This document shows positions 8,596 through 17,284 of a DNA stretch of 64,000 nt, in pieces. The notes beneath the pieces were generated by a model, which was not told the origin of the DNA, did not search any database, and was given only the letters and a program-made list of their open reading frames with translations. This DNA comes from Compostibacillus humi (GTDB lineage Bacteria; Bacillota; Bacilli; Bacillales; Amphibacillaceae). The stretch covers positions 17,620 through 81,619 of the forward strand of contig NZ_BMEV01000005.1 of NCBI RefSeq assembly GCF_014637175.1, given 5' to 3'. How positions within the stretch are numbered: position 1 is the stretch's first letter; each line of letters opens with the position of its first letter. Position numbers and translations under genes: made by a program.

Positions 8596-9471
8596 TTACG
8601 CATGGATCGGAGATTTCTTTAGATCTTTCACCGGATTGGATAATGGGGCAAAGCCGCTAATGTCACAAGTGACTACATCTCCGTCACGGATGACGACCGC
8701 ACCAGGCGTGCCGGTGGAAATAATATCGCCAGGCAGCAATGTCATGACTTTGGAATGGAAAGAGACGAGCTTCCATGGGGTAAACATCATGTTGGCGACG
8801 GCATTTTTGCGGTGCAGCTCGCCATTAATAATAGTAGAGACTTCCAGACGGTGGACGTATTCCACTTCATCGGCGGTCACCAATTCCGGACCGAAGCTGA
8901 AAAACGTATCAAAACTTTTGGAACGGGTCAGATAGCGCGGGTTTTTTTGCAAAATATCTTCTGCCGTCATATCGATGATCGTCGTATAGCCTGCCACATA
9001 ATGGATGGCATCCTCTTCCTCCACATCTTTGCACTCCTTGCCGATGATAATGCCAAGTTCTGCTTCAGCGGTCGTGCGTTCCGATTGGAGCGGGATGTTG
9101 ATCGTGTCATTTGGACCGATAATCGTCGTATCCGGCTTCATAAAACTGGCCGGCTCCGTATTTGGCGCCTTTTCGCTTAAATCGGCGGCGTGTTCCACAT
9201 AATTCAGCCCAATTCCCCAAATTTTCCGCGGATGGCGGTATAGCGGCCCGAAATTTGCTTTATCCCGCTTTATCCCTTCCAGCTTGCCCAGCTTTTCTTT
9301 GCTGTACCAATTGTTTAGCTCTTCTAATTGCTGGGATTGGAGAATGCCGAATACATCCGTATACCAGTTCGTTCCCGTTTCCTTGTTGATATCCTCCAGT
9401 TTATAGACGCAATCTCCTTCCACAATTGCCGCTGTTTCTCTGCTTCCTTCAATGATAGTCGCAAGTCGCAT
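8596..9471 (-). CDS. Fumarylacetoacetate hydrolase (FAH) family protein
   Basis: FAH-fold hydrolase or decarboxylase cleaving C-C bonds in diketo or hydroxy-dienoate acids with a divalent metal. Recognisable features are WGIGLNYVEHA, the TTAEAELGIIIGK metal-ligand glutamates, GYTTIIDMTAED and the C-terminal LLPGDIISTGTPGAV. I start at ATG 9471, preceded by AAAGGGGAG; an in-frame ATG 8 codons upstream has no ribosome site. The 291-residue product fits the family. It follows the LarA-like gene by 16 bases on the same strand, forming a two-gene operon convergent with the hyu side. Candidate roles are diketo-sugar-acid hydrolysis or a dienoate hydratase/isomerase step. Confidence 0.88.
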   Translation of the reverse strand: MRLATIIEGSRETAAIVEGDCVYKLEDINKETGTNWYTDVFGILQSQQLEELNNWYSKEKLGKLEGIKRDKANFGPLYRHPRKIWGIGLNYVEHAADLSEKAPNTEPASFMKPDTTIIGPNDTINIPLQSERTTAEAELGIIIGKECKDVEEEDAIHYVAGYTTIIDMTAEDILQKNPRYLTRSKSFDTFFSFGPELVTADEVEYVHRLEVSTIINGELHRKNAVANMMFTPWKLVSFHSKVMTLLPGDIISTGTPGAVVIRDGDVVTCDISGFAPLSNPVKDLKKSPIHA

Positions 9472-9487
9472 TTTTGCTCTCCCCTTT

Positions 9488-10741
9488 CTATTCATTTAAC
9501 AGACGATGTTTGAGTGCCCCATCCGCAAATTCCAGCTCAAACTTCCGGATAACCTGAACATTTGCTTCCTGTTTCTCCAATTGCTGAAGCACCTTTTCCG
9601 ATACGTACAGTCTGTCCAAATGCAATGTATTCGGAATTTGAATAAAATGGATCTCTTCCCGCTTTACGTCCGGTCCTAAGCTGGTCATCGCAGCATCCAA
9701 TGCTTCCTGTTCCGTCGGATAATAGAGGGGAATCATCGCCCGTTTTAAAAAGGTGCTCGTAATGGCATTCATGTAGGTCGCTTTCCGGTCGATTTTTTGC
9801 ACCAGTTTGTCCGTCGTAAAATCGGCCAAACCGATTCCTTGAGCGTTCCCATGGGATTCCTCTGACAAATCCAAAACGAGAATTTTTTTGATGTCGGGCT
9901 CGGCCGGTTCAGGAAAGCCGTCAATTCGCATTCTTCCGATAATGTTCGGGTCCATTCCCGTTCCGCTGTAATTTTTCCCCATTTCCTCGACGATGAGCAC
10001 GTCGATTTCCGTTATCGGCAGGGCCGGCATAAATTCCTTCGACTTTTGCAGCAGCGCGGCCTCCTTCTGATGCCACTCCTCGACGGCTACGCCTTCAATG
10101 ATGGAAGTTTCATCATATCCATTTTCGACAATGGCAAGTCCCATGATGATCGGCGCGTGTTTCAGCGCATATTTGGAAACAGCGATAATATTATGCTCCA
10201 TCTTCTGAGACCCTTGGCTATGGACAAAACTTGCTCCCTTTTGCTTCCCTAACCCGATCGTAATCATTTTGCTCAGTCCGCTTTCTACTTTGCCGTGGAA
10301 GGCGGTATGAGCCTTTACCCGGTTGACGACGATGATCCCGTCTGCCTCAAAGGCGTGCCGATCCATATAAACGGGCAACTGATCCGGGGTCGTGCCGAGC
10401 TGAATCGTTTCCATGGATGATAAAATCGGGGCTCCGACCGTTTGCTCCGTAATCCCGAGCTGCTGCAAAACTTCCCTTTGCCCTTCCGCGGTTGCACCGC
10501 CATGGCTCCCCATTGCCGCAACGATAAACGGGTCAAACCCTTTGTCCTTGAGATACGAAACGATTTCCCTTAAAATCGCGGCAATATTTTGAATCCCTCT
10601 GCTTCCTGCCGTCACGGCAATCCGGGATTTCTCCGGCATTGCTGCCAGCCGCTTGTTTTTCTCCATTTCCCGGCGGACTGTCTCGCGAATATTCGTCAGT
10701 TTTTCTCCTTTAAACCTTTGCTTGATTTCATAAAGTATCAT
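9488..10741 (-). CDS. LarA-like (DUF2088, lactate racemase domain) protein
   Basis: 417-residue protein resembling the nickel-pincer-dependent lactate racemase LarA and its 2-hydroxyacid racemase relatives. Visible features are an N-terminal RIAVTAGSRGI, AAMGSHGGATAEGQ, VNRVKAHTAFHG and a Lys-containing SGLSKMITIGLGKQKG where LarA attaches its cofactor. The exact catalytic residues cannot be confirmed without alignment. LarB, LarC and LarE cofactor genes are not in this window. It is divergent from the dehydratase operon and leads the FAH-family gene. A racemase or epimerase for a 2-hydroxyacid in the same pathway is a reasonable guess, not a demonstrated function. Confidence 0.7.
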   Translation of the reverse strand: MILYEIKQRFKGEKLTNIRETVRREMEKNKRLAAMPEKSRIAVTAGSRGIQNIAAILREIVSYLKDKGFDPFIVAAMGSHGGATAEGQREVLQQLGITEQTVGAPILSSMETIQLGTTPDQLPVYMDRHAFEADGIIVVNRVKAHTAFHGKVESGLSKMITIGLGKQKGASFVHSQGSQKMEHNIIAVSKYALKHAPIIMGLAIVENGYDETSIIEGVAVEEWHQKEAALLQKSKEFMPALPITEIDVLIVEEMGKNYSGTGMDPNIIGRMRIDGFPEPAEPDIKKILVLDLSEESHGNAQGIGLADFTTDKLVQKIDRKATYMNAITSTFLKRAMIPLYYPTEQEALDAAMTSLGPDVKREEIHFIQIPNTLHLDRLYVSEKVLQQLEKQEANVQVIRKFELEFADGALKHRLLNE

Positions 10742-11031
10742 TGGAATCCCCTTCCTAACGAGAAAACAAATACGGAAATAGATGAAATTTCAGAATTAAC
10801 TTTATATTATATTCTATTTTACACATCGGCAGGAAAAACGGCAAATAAAACTGGAGATAAAATGGGAGGTGCCATTCAATCAATTCTATATTTTTCTAAT
10901 CTATGTATAAAAATATCAATAGTTTCATAGAGGATTATTATTTTAAAAAATTTAAATATTTAAAAATAAATGATAAAATTAATATAACTAAGTTCATCTT
11001 ATTTTAAAAAATTGCTGAGAGGGGGAACGGT
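10742..11031. promoter_or_regulatory. Divergent promoter region, very AT-rich
   Basis: 290 bases between the divergent LarA-like and dehydratase genes, with long A/T runs (about 10940-11010). Promoters for both operons must lie here; I could not pick convincing -35/-10 pairs or a -24/-12 site. Confidence 0.5.
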
Positions 11032-12753
11032 TTGAAGAAAAGAGTGACTTCCTATGGCGATGCCGGGTTTAGCCAATTTATACAGAACGCTTTTCGCAAA
11101 CATTTAGGCTACGATGAGGAGGATTACGAAAAGCCGATTATTGGAATTTGCAATACATACAGCGAAATTAACCGCTGCCATTCCCATATTAAGCCCTTGA
11201 TCCAGTCGGTCAAAAACGGAATTTTAATGGCCGGGGGCATTCCTCTGGAGTTTCCGACGATATCAATCGGGGAAATGTTTACGAGCCCGACGACAATGTT
11301 ATATCGGAATCTCGTCGCCATGGATACGGAGGAAATGATTTCGGCCCAGCCGATCGATGGGGTCGTGCTGATCGGCGGCTGTGACAAAATGACGCCGGCC
11401 CAATTGATGGCAGCAGCCAGCGCGAATAAGCCTGCCATTCTTTTGACCGGCGGGCCGATGGAAAACGGGGAATATAACGGCAAAACATTAGGCGCCTGTT
11501 CCGACTGCCGGTATTACTGGCAGGAATATAAAGCAGGCGAAGTATCCGATGAGGAGCTTAAGCAAATCAACAACCGGCTGGCGCCAACCGCCGGTCATTG
11601 CATGGTAATGGGGTCGGCAAGCACGATTTCCGTTTGCGCCGAAGCGATGGGCATGATGCTGCCGGGAGCTGCTGCTGCCCCTGCCACCGTCAATGAACGA
11701 TTGAGACTGGCAAAAGAAACGGGCAAAAAAATCGTAGAATTGGTGAAAAACGAGCTTACGCCAGCGAAAATTATGACAAAAGAAGCGATCGATAATGGCA
11801 TTCGGGCGCTGTTGGCGGTCGGAGGCTCGACGAATGCGGTAATTCATCTCATCGCCATCGCCAGAAGATTAGGCATTCCGTTGGAACTAAAGCGGTTTAA
11901 TGAATTGAGCGAAACAACACCGCTATTAGCCAATCTGCGGCCGGCGGGGGAGTACCAGATGGAGGACTTCTATCATGCCGGCGGTGTCCCTGCATTACTA
12001 AAAGAAATGGCCTCGCTTCTGCATTTAGACGTCATGACCGTAACCGGCACGACGCTGCGGGAAAACTTGGAGCAGGCCGAGATCAATCCGGCGTACCGCC
12101 ATATTATTAAATCGATGGAAAGTCCCCTCTATGAAAATGGGGCATTAAAAGTAGTGTATGGCAATTTAGCCCCGAATGGCGCCGTTATAAAGCCGAAAGC
12201 GGTCATCAATCCGAAATTGCTCCGTCATCGGGGGAAAGCCGTCGTATTTACCTCCATTGCAGATATGGAAGAGCGGATTAATGACCCGAATTTGGAAGTG
12301 GATCCGGACAGTGTTCTCATATTGCAAAATGCAGGGCCAGTCGGGGCGCCGGGAATGCCGGAAGCAGGCATGATTCCGATTCCGGAAAAACTGCTGAAAC
12401 AGGGAGTCCGGGATATGGTGCGCATTTCCGACTGCCGCATGAGCGGTACGGCCTTTGGAACGGTTGTGCTGCATGCTGCGCCGGAAGCAGCAGTTGGCGG
12501 ACCTATCGGATTAGTGCGGGATGGGGACATCATCGAGCTCGATGTTCCGAAAGGCGAACTGAATGTCCTAATATCCGATGAAGAAATGGAAAAGCGACGG
12601 GCAAGCTTTTCCCCGCCTCAGTTTGCCGATTTTCCGCGGGGCTATCCGAGCCTGTACCGGAAACATGTCCTTCAGGCGGATGAAGGCTGTGATTTTGACT
12701 TTTTGCTGCCTGTGGAAATACAAAAGGAAAAAGGAGAAGTGGGTGGAAAATGA
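11032..12753 (+). CDS. IlvD/Edd family (sugar-acid) dehydratase
   Basis: Fe-S-dependent dehydratase, 573 residues. Family landmarks include GICNTYSEINRCHSH, LIGGCDKMTPAQLMAA, ACSDCRYYW, GHCMVMGSASTIS and RISDCRMSGTAFG, with cysteines at the usual cluster positions. The CRYYWQEYKAGEV stretch resembles the sugar-acid (arabonate/xylonate/galactonate) branch rather than the valine-pathway IlvD. Start is TTG 11032 after GAGAGGGGG. Its stop overlaps the next start (ATGA). It probably converts an aldonic acid or similar 2,3-dihydroxy acid to a 2-keto-3-deoxy acid. Confidence 0.88.
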   Translation: MKKRVTSYGDAGFSQFIQNAFRKHLGYDEEDYEKPIIGICNTYSEINRCHSHIKPLIQSVKNGILMAGGIPLEFPTISIGEMFTSPTTMLYRNLVAMDTEEMISAQPIDGVVLIGGCDKMTPAQLMAAASANKPAILLTGGPMENGEYNGKTLGACSDCRYYWQEYKAGEVSDEELKQINNRLAPTAGHCMVMGSASTISVCAEAMGMMLPGAAAAPATVNERLRLAKETGKKIVELVKNELTPAKIMTKEAIDNGIRALLAVGGSTNAVIHLIAIARRLGIPLELKRFNELSETTPLLANLRPAGEYQMEDFYHAGGVPALLKEMASLLHLDVMTVTGTTLRENLEQAEINPAYRHIIKSMESPLYENGALKVVYGNLAPNGAVIKPKAVINPKLLRHRGKAVVFTSIADMEERINDPNLEVDPDSVLILQNAGPVGAPGMPEAGMIPIPEKLLKQGVRDMVRISDCRMSGTAFGTVVLHAAPEAAVGGPIGLVRDGDIIELDVPKGELNVLISDEEMEKRRASFSPPQFADFPRGYPSLYRKHVLQADEGCDFDFLLPVEIQKEKGEVGGK

Positions 12754-13730
12754 AGAAAAAGGTCATTGTTTATCGTAAGATCCATAGCGATTTGCTGGAA
12801 AGATTGCAGCGTCATTTTCATACCGTAGTGATTTCGCCGGATGATTCGGATGCTTTTTACGCCGAACTGAAAACTGCGGACGGTCTCATCGGTTCCCACT
12901 TGCAGGTAGACAACCAGCTGCTGGACCGGGCGCCGAACTTGAAATTGGTGAGCAATATTTCCGTCGGATATGACAATTTAGATTTAGAAGAGATGAACAA
13001 ACGGGGGATTATGGCGACGAACACGCCCGGGGTATTAACGGATACGACGGCAGATACGATTTTCGGCTTAATGTTAGCTGCCGCAAGAAGGTTTACGGAA
13101 TTGGATAATTACGTTAAATCCGGACAGTGGACGGGAAAACTTTCCGAGGAATATTTTGGCGTCGATGTCCACCATAAAACATTGGGAATTATCGGCATGG
13201 GCCGAATCGGCACGGCGATTGCGGAAAGGGGACGGTTCGGGTTTCGCATGAACATTTTATACTATAACCGTTCGCGGAATAAAGAAGCGGAAGAGTGGCT
13301 TCAGGCGGAATATGTTTCGCTGCGCGAGCTGCTGGAGCAATCCGATTTTGTCTGTGTCATGGCTCCCCTCACGGAAGAAACGGTTCATCTCATCGGAAAA
13401 GAGGAATTTGCATTAATGAAGCCGACTGCAGTGTTTGTAAACGGATCCCGGGGCAAACTGGTGGACGAAGAAGCGCTGGTGGATGCGCTGCAAAACGGGA
13501 AAATCCGTGCGGCAGGACTGGATGTGTATGAACAGGAGCCGATTGACCCAAATCATCCGCTCCTTCGCATGAACAATGTCGTGACCTTGCCCCATATCGG
13601 TTCGGCAACGGCGGAAACGAGATATAAGATGGCGGCATTGGCGGTGGAAAATGTCATCAAAGGACTGTCCGGAGAGCTGCCGCCGGGACTGGTGAATCAG
13701 GAAGTATTGGAAATGGAAACGAAACGATAA
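12750..13730 (+). CDS. D-2-hydroxyacid dehydrogenase (glyoxylate/2-ketogluconate reductase type)
   Basis: NAD(P)-dependent 2-hydroxyacid dehydrogenase, 326 residues. The nucleotide-binding loop is GIIGMGRIGTAIAERG (about residues 148-163), the catalytic Arg lies in VNGSRGKLVDE, the Glu in DVYEQEP and the His in LPHIGSATAETR. This is the GhrB/TkrA-like subgroup that reduces glyoxylate, hydroxypyruvate or 2-ketogluconate. It is translationally coupled to the dehydratase by ATGA overlap and followed by MaoC genes 15 bases later. Confidence 0.9.
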   Translation: MKKKVIVYRKIHSDLLERLQRHFHTVVISPDDSDAFYAELKTADGLIGSHLQVDNQLLDRAPNLKLVSNISVGYDNLDLEEMNKRGIMATNTPGVLTDTTADTIFGLMLAAARRFTELDNYVKSGQWTGKLSEEYFGVDVHHKTLGIIGMGRIGTAIAERGRFGFRMNILYYNRSRNKEAEEWLQAEYVSLRELLEQSDFVCVMAPLTEETVHLIGKEEFALMKPTAVFVNGSRGKLVDEEALVDALQNGKIRAAGLDVYEQEPIDPNHPLLRMNNVVTLPHIGSATAETRYKMAALAVENVIKGLSGELPPGLVNQEVLEMETKR

Positions 13731-13745
13731 GAAAGGAGTTTTCTT

Positions 13746-14195
13746 ATGTTCGAATCCTTTATCGGAAAAACATCACCAAAGGTTAAAAACGTCATTGAAC
13801 GGGGAAGCGTCAAAAAGTTTGCTCTTGCCATTGGAGATCCCCACCCGCTCTATATCGATGAAGAGTACGGCAAAAAATCCCGGTATGGCAATAATATCGC
13901 TCCGCCTACCTTTCCGCGCTCATTGGAATACGGAGAAATCGAAGGGATGGAGCTGCCGAAAAAAGGCCTGATTCACGGCGAGCAAACATATCATTACACC
14001 CGGCCGCTTCTTGTCGGGGAAGAGGTTTATTGCTATACGAAGCTTCACGATTACTATGAAAAAGAGGGAAGGAGCGGGAAAATGGGATTTATCGTGCTGG
14101 ACCGCTGCGGCGATGATCGGGACGGCCGGCAAATTTTTTCCAGCCGGGCGGTGCTCATTATTACGGAAACGGTCAGAAAGGCGATGATGGCATGA
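13746..14195 (+). CDS. MaoC-type dehydratase, N-terminal hotdog (FAS1-like) protein
   Basis: 149-residue single hotdog-fold protein of the N-terminal MaoC class that pairs with a second hotdog to form an (R)-specific enoyl-CoA hydratase heterodimer. Visible are the GDPHPLYIDEEYGKKSRYG segment and PPTFPRSLEYG; the full catalytic D-x4-H motif is left to the partner. ATG 13746 follows AAAGGAG. Its stop overlaps the start of the partner gene, which supports an obligate complex. Confidence 0.85.
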   Translation: MFESFIGKTSPKVKNVIERGSVKKFALAIGDPHPLYIDEEYGKKSRYGNNIAPPTFPRSLEYGEIEGMELPKKGLIHGEQTYHYTRPLLVGEEVYCYTKLHDYYEKEGRSGKMGFIVLDRCGDDRDGRQIFSSRAVLIITETVRKAMMA

Positions 14196-14596
14196 AGAGT
14201 TTAAGCGGATTGGAACGGGGACAATCGCTGGAAGAAGTGACGCTGGAGCCGGTAACCCGCCTTGATTTAATCAAATATGCCGGGGCGTCCGGCGACTTTA
14301 ACCCGATTCACACGATCGACGAAGAAGCAGCCAAGGCCGGCTTGCCCGGCATTATCGCCCACGGAATGTGGACGATGGGCAATCTCGCAAAACTGTTTAC
14401 CCCCTATTATGAGGAAGGATTTATCCAGGATTACACCGTCCGCTTTACCGGAATGGTATTTTTAAACGATGTATTAACACTTCAGGCGGAAGTGGAAGAA
14501 AAATCGGAGCAAAGCATCGTTTTTAACGTCTCCGCCATCAATCAAAACGGGAAAACGGTTGTAAAAGGGAAGGTGAAGTTTCGATTGTATGGGTGA
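14192..14596 (+). CDS. MaoC family (R)-hydratase, catalytic hotdog
   Basis: 134-residue MaoC-like dehydratase with the catalytic hydratase motif ASGDFNPIHTIDEEA (Asp and His of the R-hydratase site) and GIIAHGMWTMG. It is translationally coupled (ATGA at 14192) to the preceding N-terminal-type hotdog gene. The pair likely hydrates or dehydrates an enoyl-CoA or a dicarboxylic mesaconyl-type CoA. It is the last gene of the operon that begins at 11032. Confidence 0.88.
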   Translation: MKSLSGLERGQSLEEVTLEPVTRLDLIKYAGASGDFNPIHTIDEEAAKAGLPGIIAHGMWTMGNLAKLFTPYYEEGFIQDYTVRFTGMVFLNDVLTLQAEVEEKSEQSIVFNVSAINQNGKTVVKGKVKFRLYG

Positions 14597-14604
14597 AATT
14601 AAGG

Positions 14605-14637
14605 ATCCCTTTGCCTACTCGGGTGAAGGGATTTTTT
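14605..14637 (+). terminator. Terminator of dehydratase-MaoC operon
   Basis: Stem ATCCCTT/AAGGGAT followed by TTTTTT, 9 bases after the MaoC stop. Confidence 0.8.
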
Positions 14638-14803
14638 GTGGTTCCAGATTTTCTTTTTAATAGATTTCAAAATTGATGGAGCGGACGTCAATGGGGATTT
14701 GATGCCATCAATAGGAGTTGTTGCAATCTAATAGAATGGAAGAATTTGTGATATAGTTCCTTATAAATGCGGGGCTCGGAATACAAGGCGCTGCCCAATG
14801 CAC

Positions 14804-14831
14804 GCCCCAAAAAGTAATCAAAATGCAGGGG
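14804..14831 (+). repeat. Element A, copy 1
   Basis: 28-base sequence with core AAAAAGTAATCAAAATGCAG; differs by one base from 17046-17073. It resembles the end of an insertion sequence, possibly IS21-like, but that assignment is from memory and uncertain. Confidence 0.75.
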
Positions 14832-15026
14832 GCGTACATATAATGAATTCAGCATATTTTGATGAATCTGATATGAAAAACGAAGAAAAAGAGAGCAAAT
14901 AAAAGTTATGAATATTTTGAAATATATTTAGTTTACATAATACAGGATGCCTGATTTTCGCCTCAAGGGGGGTGTGCAAAATAGGGTGTTGCATCCCTTG
15001 TGCCGCAAGGGTAAAATTGAGGTGCA

Positions 15027-15060
15027 GTGTAAAAGTAGATACCCCGATATAGGGGATTAA
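15027..15060 (+). repeat. Element B, copy 1
   Basis: Begins GTGTAAAAG and contains ACCCCGATATAGGGGATTA; nearly identical to 15113-15145 and similar to 17104-17136. Confidence 0.8.
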
Positions 15061-15112
15061 CACCTTTCAGCATTTTTTGTTTTGCGTTCTTCAACCTTTT
15101 CCGTGTATTTCC

Positions 15113-15145
15113 GTGTAAAAGAAGATACCCCGATATAGGGGATTA
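15113..15145 (+). repeat. Element B, copy 2
   Basis: Same 33-base element as 15027-15060 with one substitution. It is preceded by GTGTATTTCC, itself a partial echo of the GTGTAAAA start. Confidence 0.8.
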
Positions 15146-15282
15146 GGAATCTGTTCAGTTTGATAAGTTAATAACGAATAAAAGAAGCTTGATAGAAAAA
15201 CGAAGAGAGATCTTAGCCGATAACCACTTACAGCCTAGACAACCGTATTTAGAATCAGTAATTATTACCGAAAAAAATCTAT

Positions 15283-15312
15283 CCTTTCCCCTCTGCGGGA
15301 AAGGGATTTTTT
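15283..15312 (+). terminator. Orphan rho-independent terminator
   Basis: Perfect 8-bp stem CCTTTCCC/GGGAAAGG with a 6-base loop and TTTTTT. No gene lies within 680 bases upstream, so it may end a small RNA or be a relic. Confidence 0.65.
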
Positions 15313-15564
15313 ATGTCATTCCTCGCTATTACGATTTTAGATTCTCGGTCTAAAAGTTCTTTGCAAAGTCCGAAAGAAAGACAATTTTTTACAAATATTG
15401 ACAAACTATTTTTATTCCTGTACACTATTTTAAAAATCTGACTATTTACCATATTTGTAAATAGGAAGGAGGAAAGAGCCAAGGACTAAAATATATCCAA
15501 AAATTTTCTGTTCAAACACATAGGGGGAGTAAATTTACTAGAAACAATAAAAGTTGCTGCAATT

Positions 15565-15578
15565 TGTAAGCGCTTTAA
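15565..15578 (+). promoter_or_regulatory. Candidate cre (CcpA) site before the symporter gene
   Basis: TGTAAGCGCTTTAA matches the cre consensus core TGNAANCGNT apart from its last bases. It lies 66 bases upstream of the symporter start, suggesting catabolite repression. Confidence 0.45.
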
Positions 15579-15644
15579 GTAGCTAATCCTTTCAGTCTGT
15601 TATCATTTGCTGTTAATCTTCGCAGTTTTCAGGGGGGGATATGG

Positions 15645-16886
15645 ATGAGACTGAATTTAGTGACGCAAATTTTTATCGCATTTGTTGCAGCTATTGTACT
15701 TGGAGCTGTTTTTGGAAGTTCCATCAGTTTTGTTCAGCCGTTAGGGGACTTATTTTTACGATTAATTAAATTTATTATTGCTCCGCTTATTTTGGCAACT
15801 TTAGTCGTTGGGGTTGCCAGCAATAGCGACACAAAGCAGCTTGGCCGGGTCGGTATCAAAACCTTAGCCTATTATCTTGTAACGACGGGAATAGCCGTCG
15901 TAATTGGTTTGGCGATCGCATTTGCGATTCAGCCTGGTAAAGGGGTAAATATTGCCGCAGATAATATGGACAGTGAAGTGGTGGAACAGGAGGAGCAGGA
16001 CGTTATTACGACGCTGCTCAATATCATCCCGGAAAATCCATTTACGGCTCTGACGGAAGGCAATATTTTGCAAATTATTTTCTTCGCCTTATTTATCGGG
16101 ATTGCCATTACTTTAGTCGGGGAAAAAGCACAGCCCGTCTTCCGGTTCTTTGACGGTTTTGCTGAGATTATGTATAAAATTACAGGAATTGTCATGAAGC
16201 TGGCCCCAATCGGTATATTTGGATTGCTTGCACCGATTGTCGGCGAGTACGGACTGTCGGTGTTGATGCCATTAATTAAAATTATTCTTGCCGTACTCAT
16301 CGCCTGTTTGGTACATGCTGCCATTGTCTACAGTTCGGCAGTAAAAATGTTTGCCAAAATGAATCCGCTAAAATTCTTTAAAGGCATCTCACCTGCTGCC
16401 ATCGTTGCCTTTAGTACAGCGAGCAGTGCCGGAACGTTGCCGGTGACGATGAAAAATACCGAGGAAAATTTAGGGGTATCGAATCGGATCAGCAGTTTTG
16501 TGCTGCCGCTCGGTGCAACGATTAACATGGATGGGACTGCCATTTATCAGGGCGCTGCTGTTATCTTCATCGCCCAGTTCTATGGATTGGATTTAACCTT
16601 TATTGAAATGCTGACGGTGGTGTTAATGACCGTATTGGCTTCCATCGGTACTGCTGGTGTTCCTGGTGCTGGACTGGTCATGCTGACGATGGTGCTAACA
16701 TCAATTGGCCTGCCGCTGGAAGGAATTGCGTTAATCGCAGGGGTCGACCGGATTTTAGATATGATGCGGACTACCGTTAATATCGTCGGCGATGCTTCTG
16801 CTGCGGTCGTAGTTGCCGGCACGGAGAAGGAGCTTCTTGAAAATGCCAGAGAAGAAACAGAGGAAAATGAGCAAAAGCGGGCATAA
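15645..16886 (+). CDS. Dicarboxylate/amino acid:cation symporter (DAACS/SDF family)
   Basis: 413-residue membrane symporter of the GltP/DctA family, moving dicarboxylates or acidic amino acids with Na+ or H+. Signatures are a serine-rich hairpin SSAGTLPVT, the ion- and substrate-binding NMDGTAIYQG, GTAGVPGAG and the TM8 motif DMMRTTVNIVGDASAA. The N-terminus LVTQIFIAFVAAIVLGA is the first membrane segment. ATG 15645 follows an AGGGGGG site. It stands alone between repeat-rich gaps, with a candidate cre site upstream, and may import the acid used by the surrounding catabolic genes. Confidence 0.9.
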   Translation: MRLNLVTQIFIAFVAAIVLGAVFGSSISFVQPLGDLFLRLIKFIIAPLILATLVVGVASNSDTKQLGRVGIKTLAYYLVTTGIAVVIGLAIAFAIQPGKGVNIAADNMDSEVVEQEEQDVITTLLNIIPENPFTALTEGNILQIIFFALFIGIAITLVGEKAQPVFRFFDGFAEIMYKITGIVMKLAPIGIFGLLAPIVGEYGLSVLMPLIKIILAVLIACLVHAAIVYSSAVKMFAKMNPLKFFKGISPAAIVAFSTASSAGTLPVTMKNTEENLGVSNRISSFVLPLGATINMDGTAIYQGAAVIFIAQFYGLDLTFIEMLTVVLMTVLASIGTAGVPGAGLVMLTMVLTSIGLPLEGIALIAGVDRILDMMRTTVNIVGDASAAVVVAGTEKELLENAREETEENEQKRA

Positions 16887-17045
16887 TGAAAGTGCCAATT
16901 TGGGAAGAAACGTGTCCTAATTTCTCCCTTATAGGGACAATTTAAATGGAAACAAAACTGCTGGAGCGGATCAGTGATATAATGAAGGAAACCTCACGAA
17001 TTCACTCCAGCATTATTTTTATCAATAGAGATGTTCGTGATGTAC

Positions 17046-17073
17046 GCCTCAAAAAGTAATCAAAATGCAGGGG
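17046..17073 (+). repeat. Element A, copy 2
   Basis: 28 bases identical to 14804-14831 except one C/T difference. Followed 30 bases later by a diverged element B (17104-17136), so the two ends sit almost together, as if an interior had been deleted. Confidence 0.75.
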
Positions 17074-17155
17074 AATTAGAAAGTCCCCATTACATACATC
17101 CCCGTGTAAAAGAACTAACCCCGCAACAGGGATTCGAAAATCTCAATATCCAACA

Positions 17156-17195
17156 TAAAAACCCCATTCACCATATCGGTCAAGGGGGTTTTTGT
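17156..17195 (+). terminator. Rho-independent terminator
   Basis: AAAAACCCC on the left arm pairs with GGGGGTTTTT on the right arm (17184-17193), ending in a T run. It is the first strong terminator after the symporter gene, 270 bases downstream of its stop. Confidence 0.75.
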
Positions 17196-17284
17196 TTGAT
17201 AGCCAAATGAATAAACAAGTGCTATGATAATATATATCAGAAAATTACTAAGATTATTTCAGCTGTTATTAAAGGAGACATTTT

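Larger units (their letters stand above)
14638..15564. other. Gene-free 0.9 kb with repeat remnants and an orphan terminator
   Basis: No convincing gene. It holds a 28-base element (14804-14831) that recurs at 17046-17073, two copies of a roughly 33-base element (15027-15060, 15113-15145) with a relative at 17104-17136, and an orphan hairpin with a T run (15283-15312). The pattern looks like remains of a mobile element. Confidence 0.7.
16887..17284. other. Gap with repeat element copies
   Basis: Contains element A copy 2 (17046-17073), a diverged element B (17104-17136) and a terminator (17156-17195). No gene is apparent. Confidence 0.65.
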
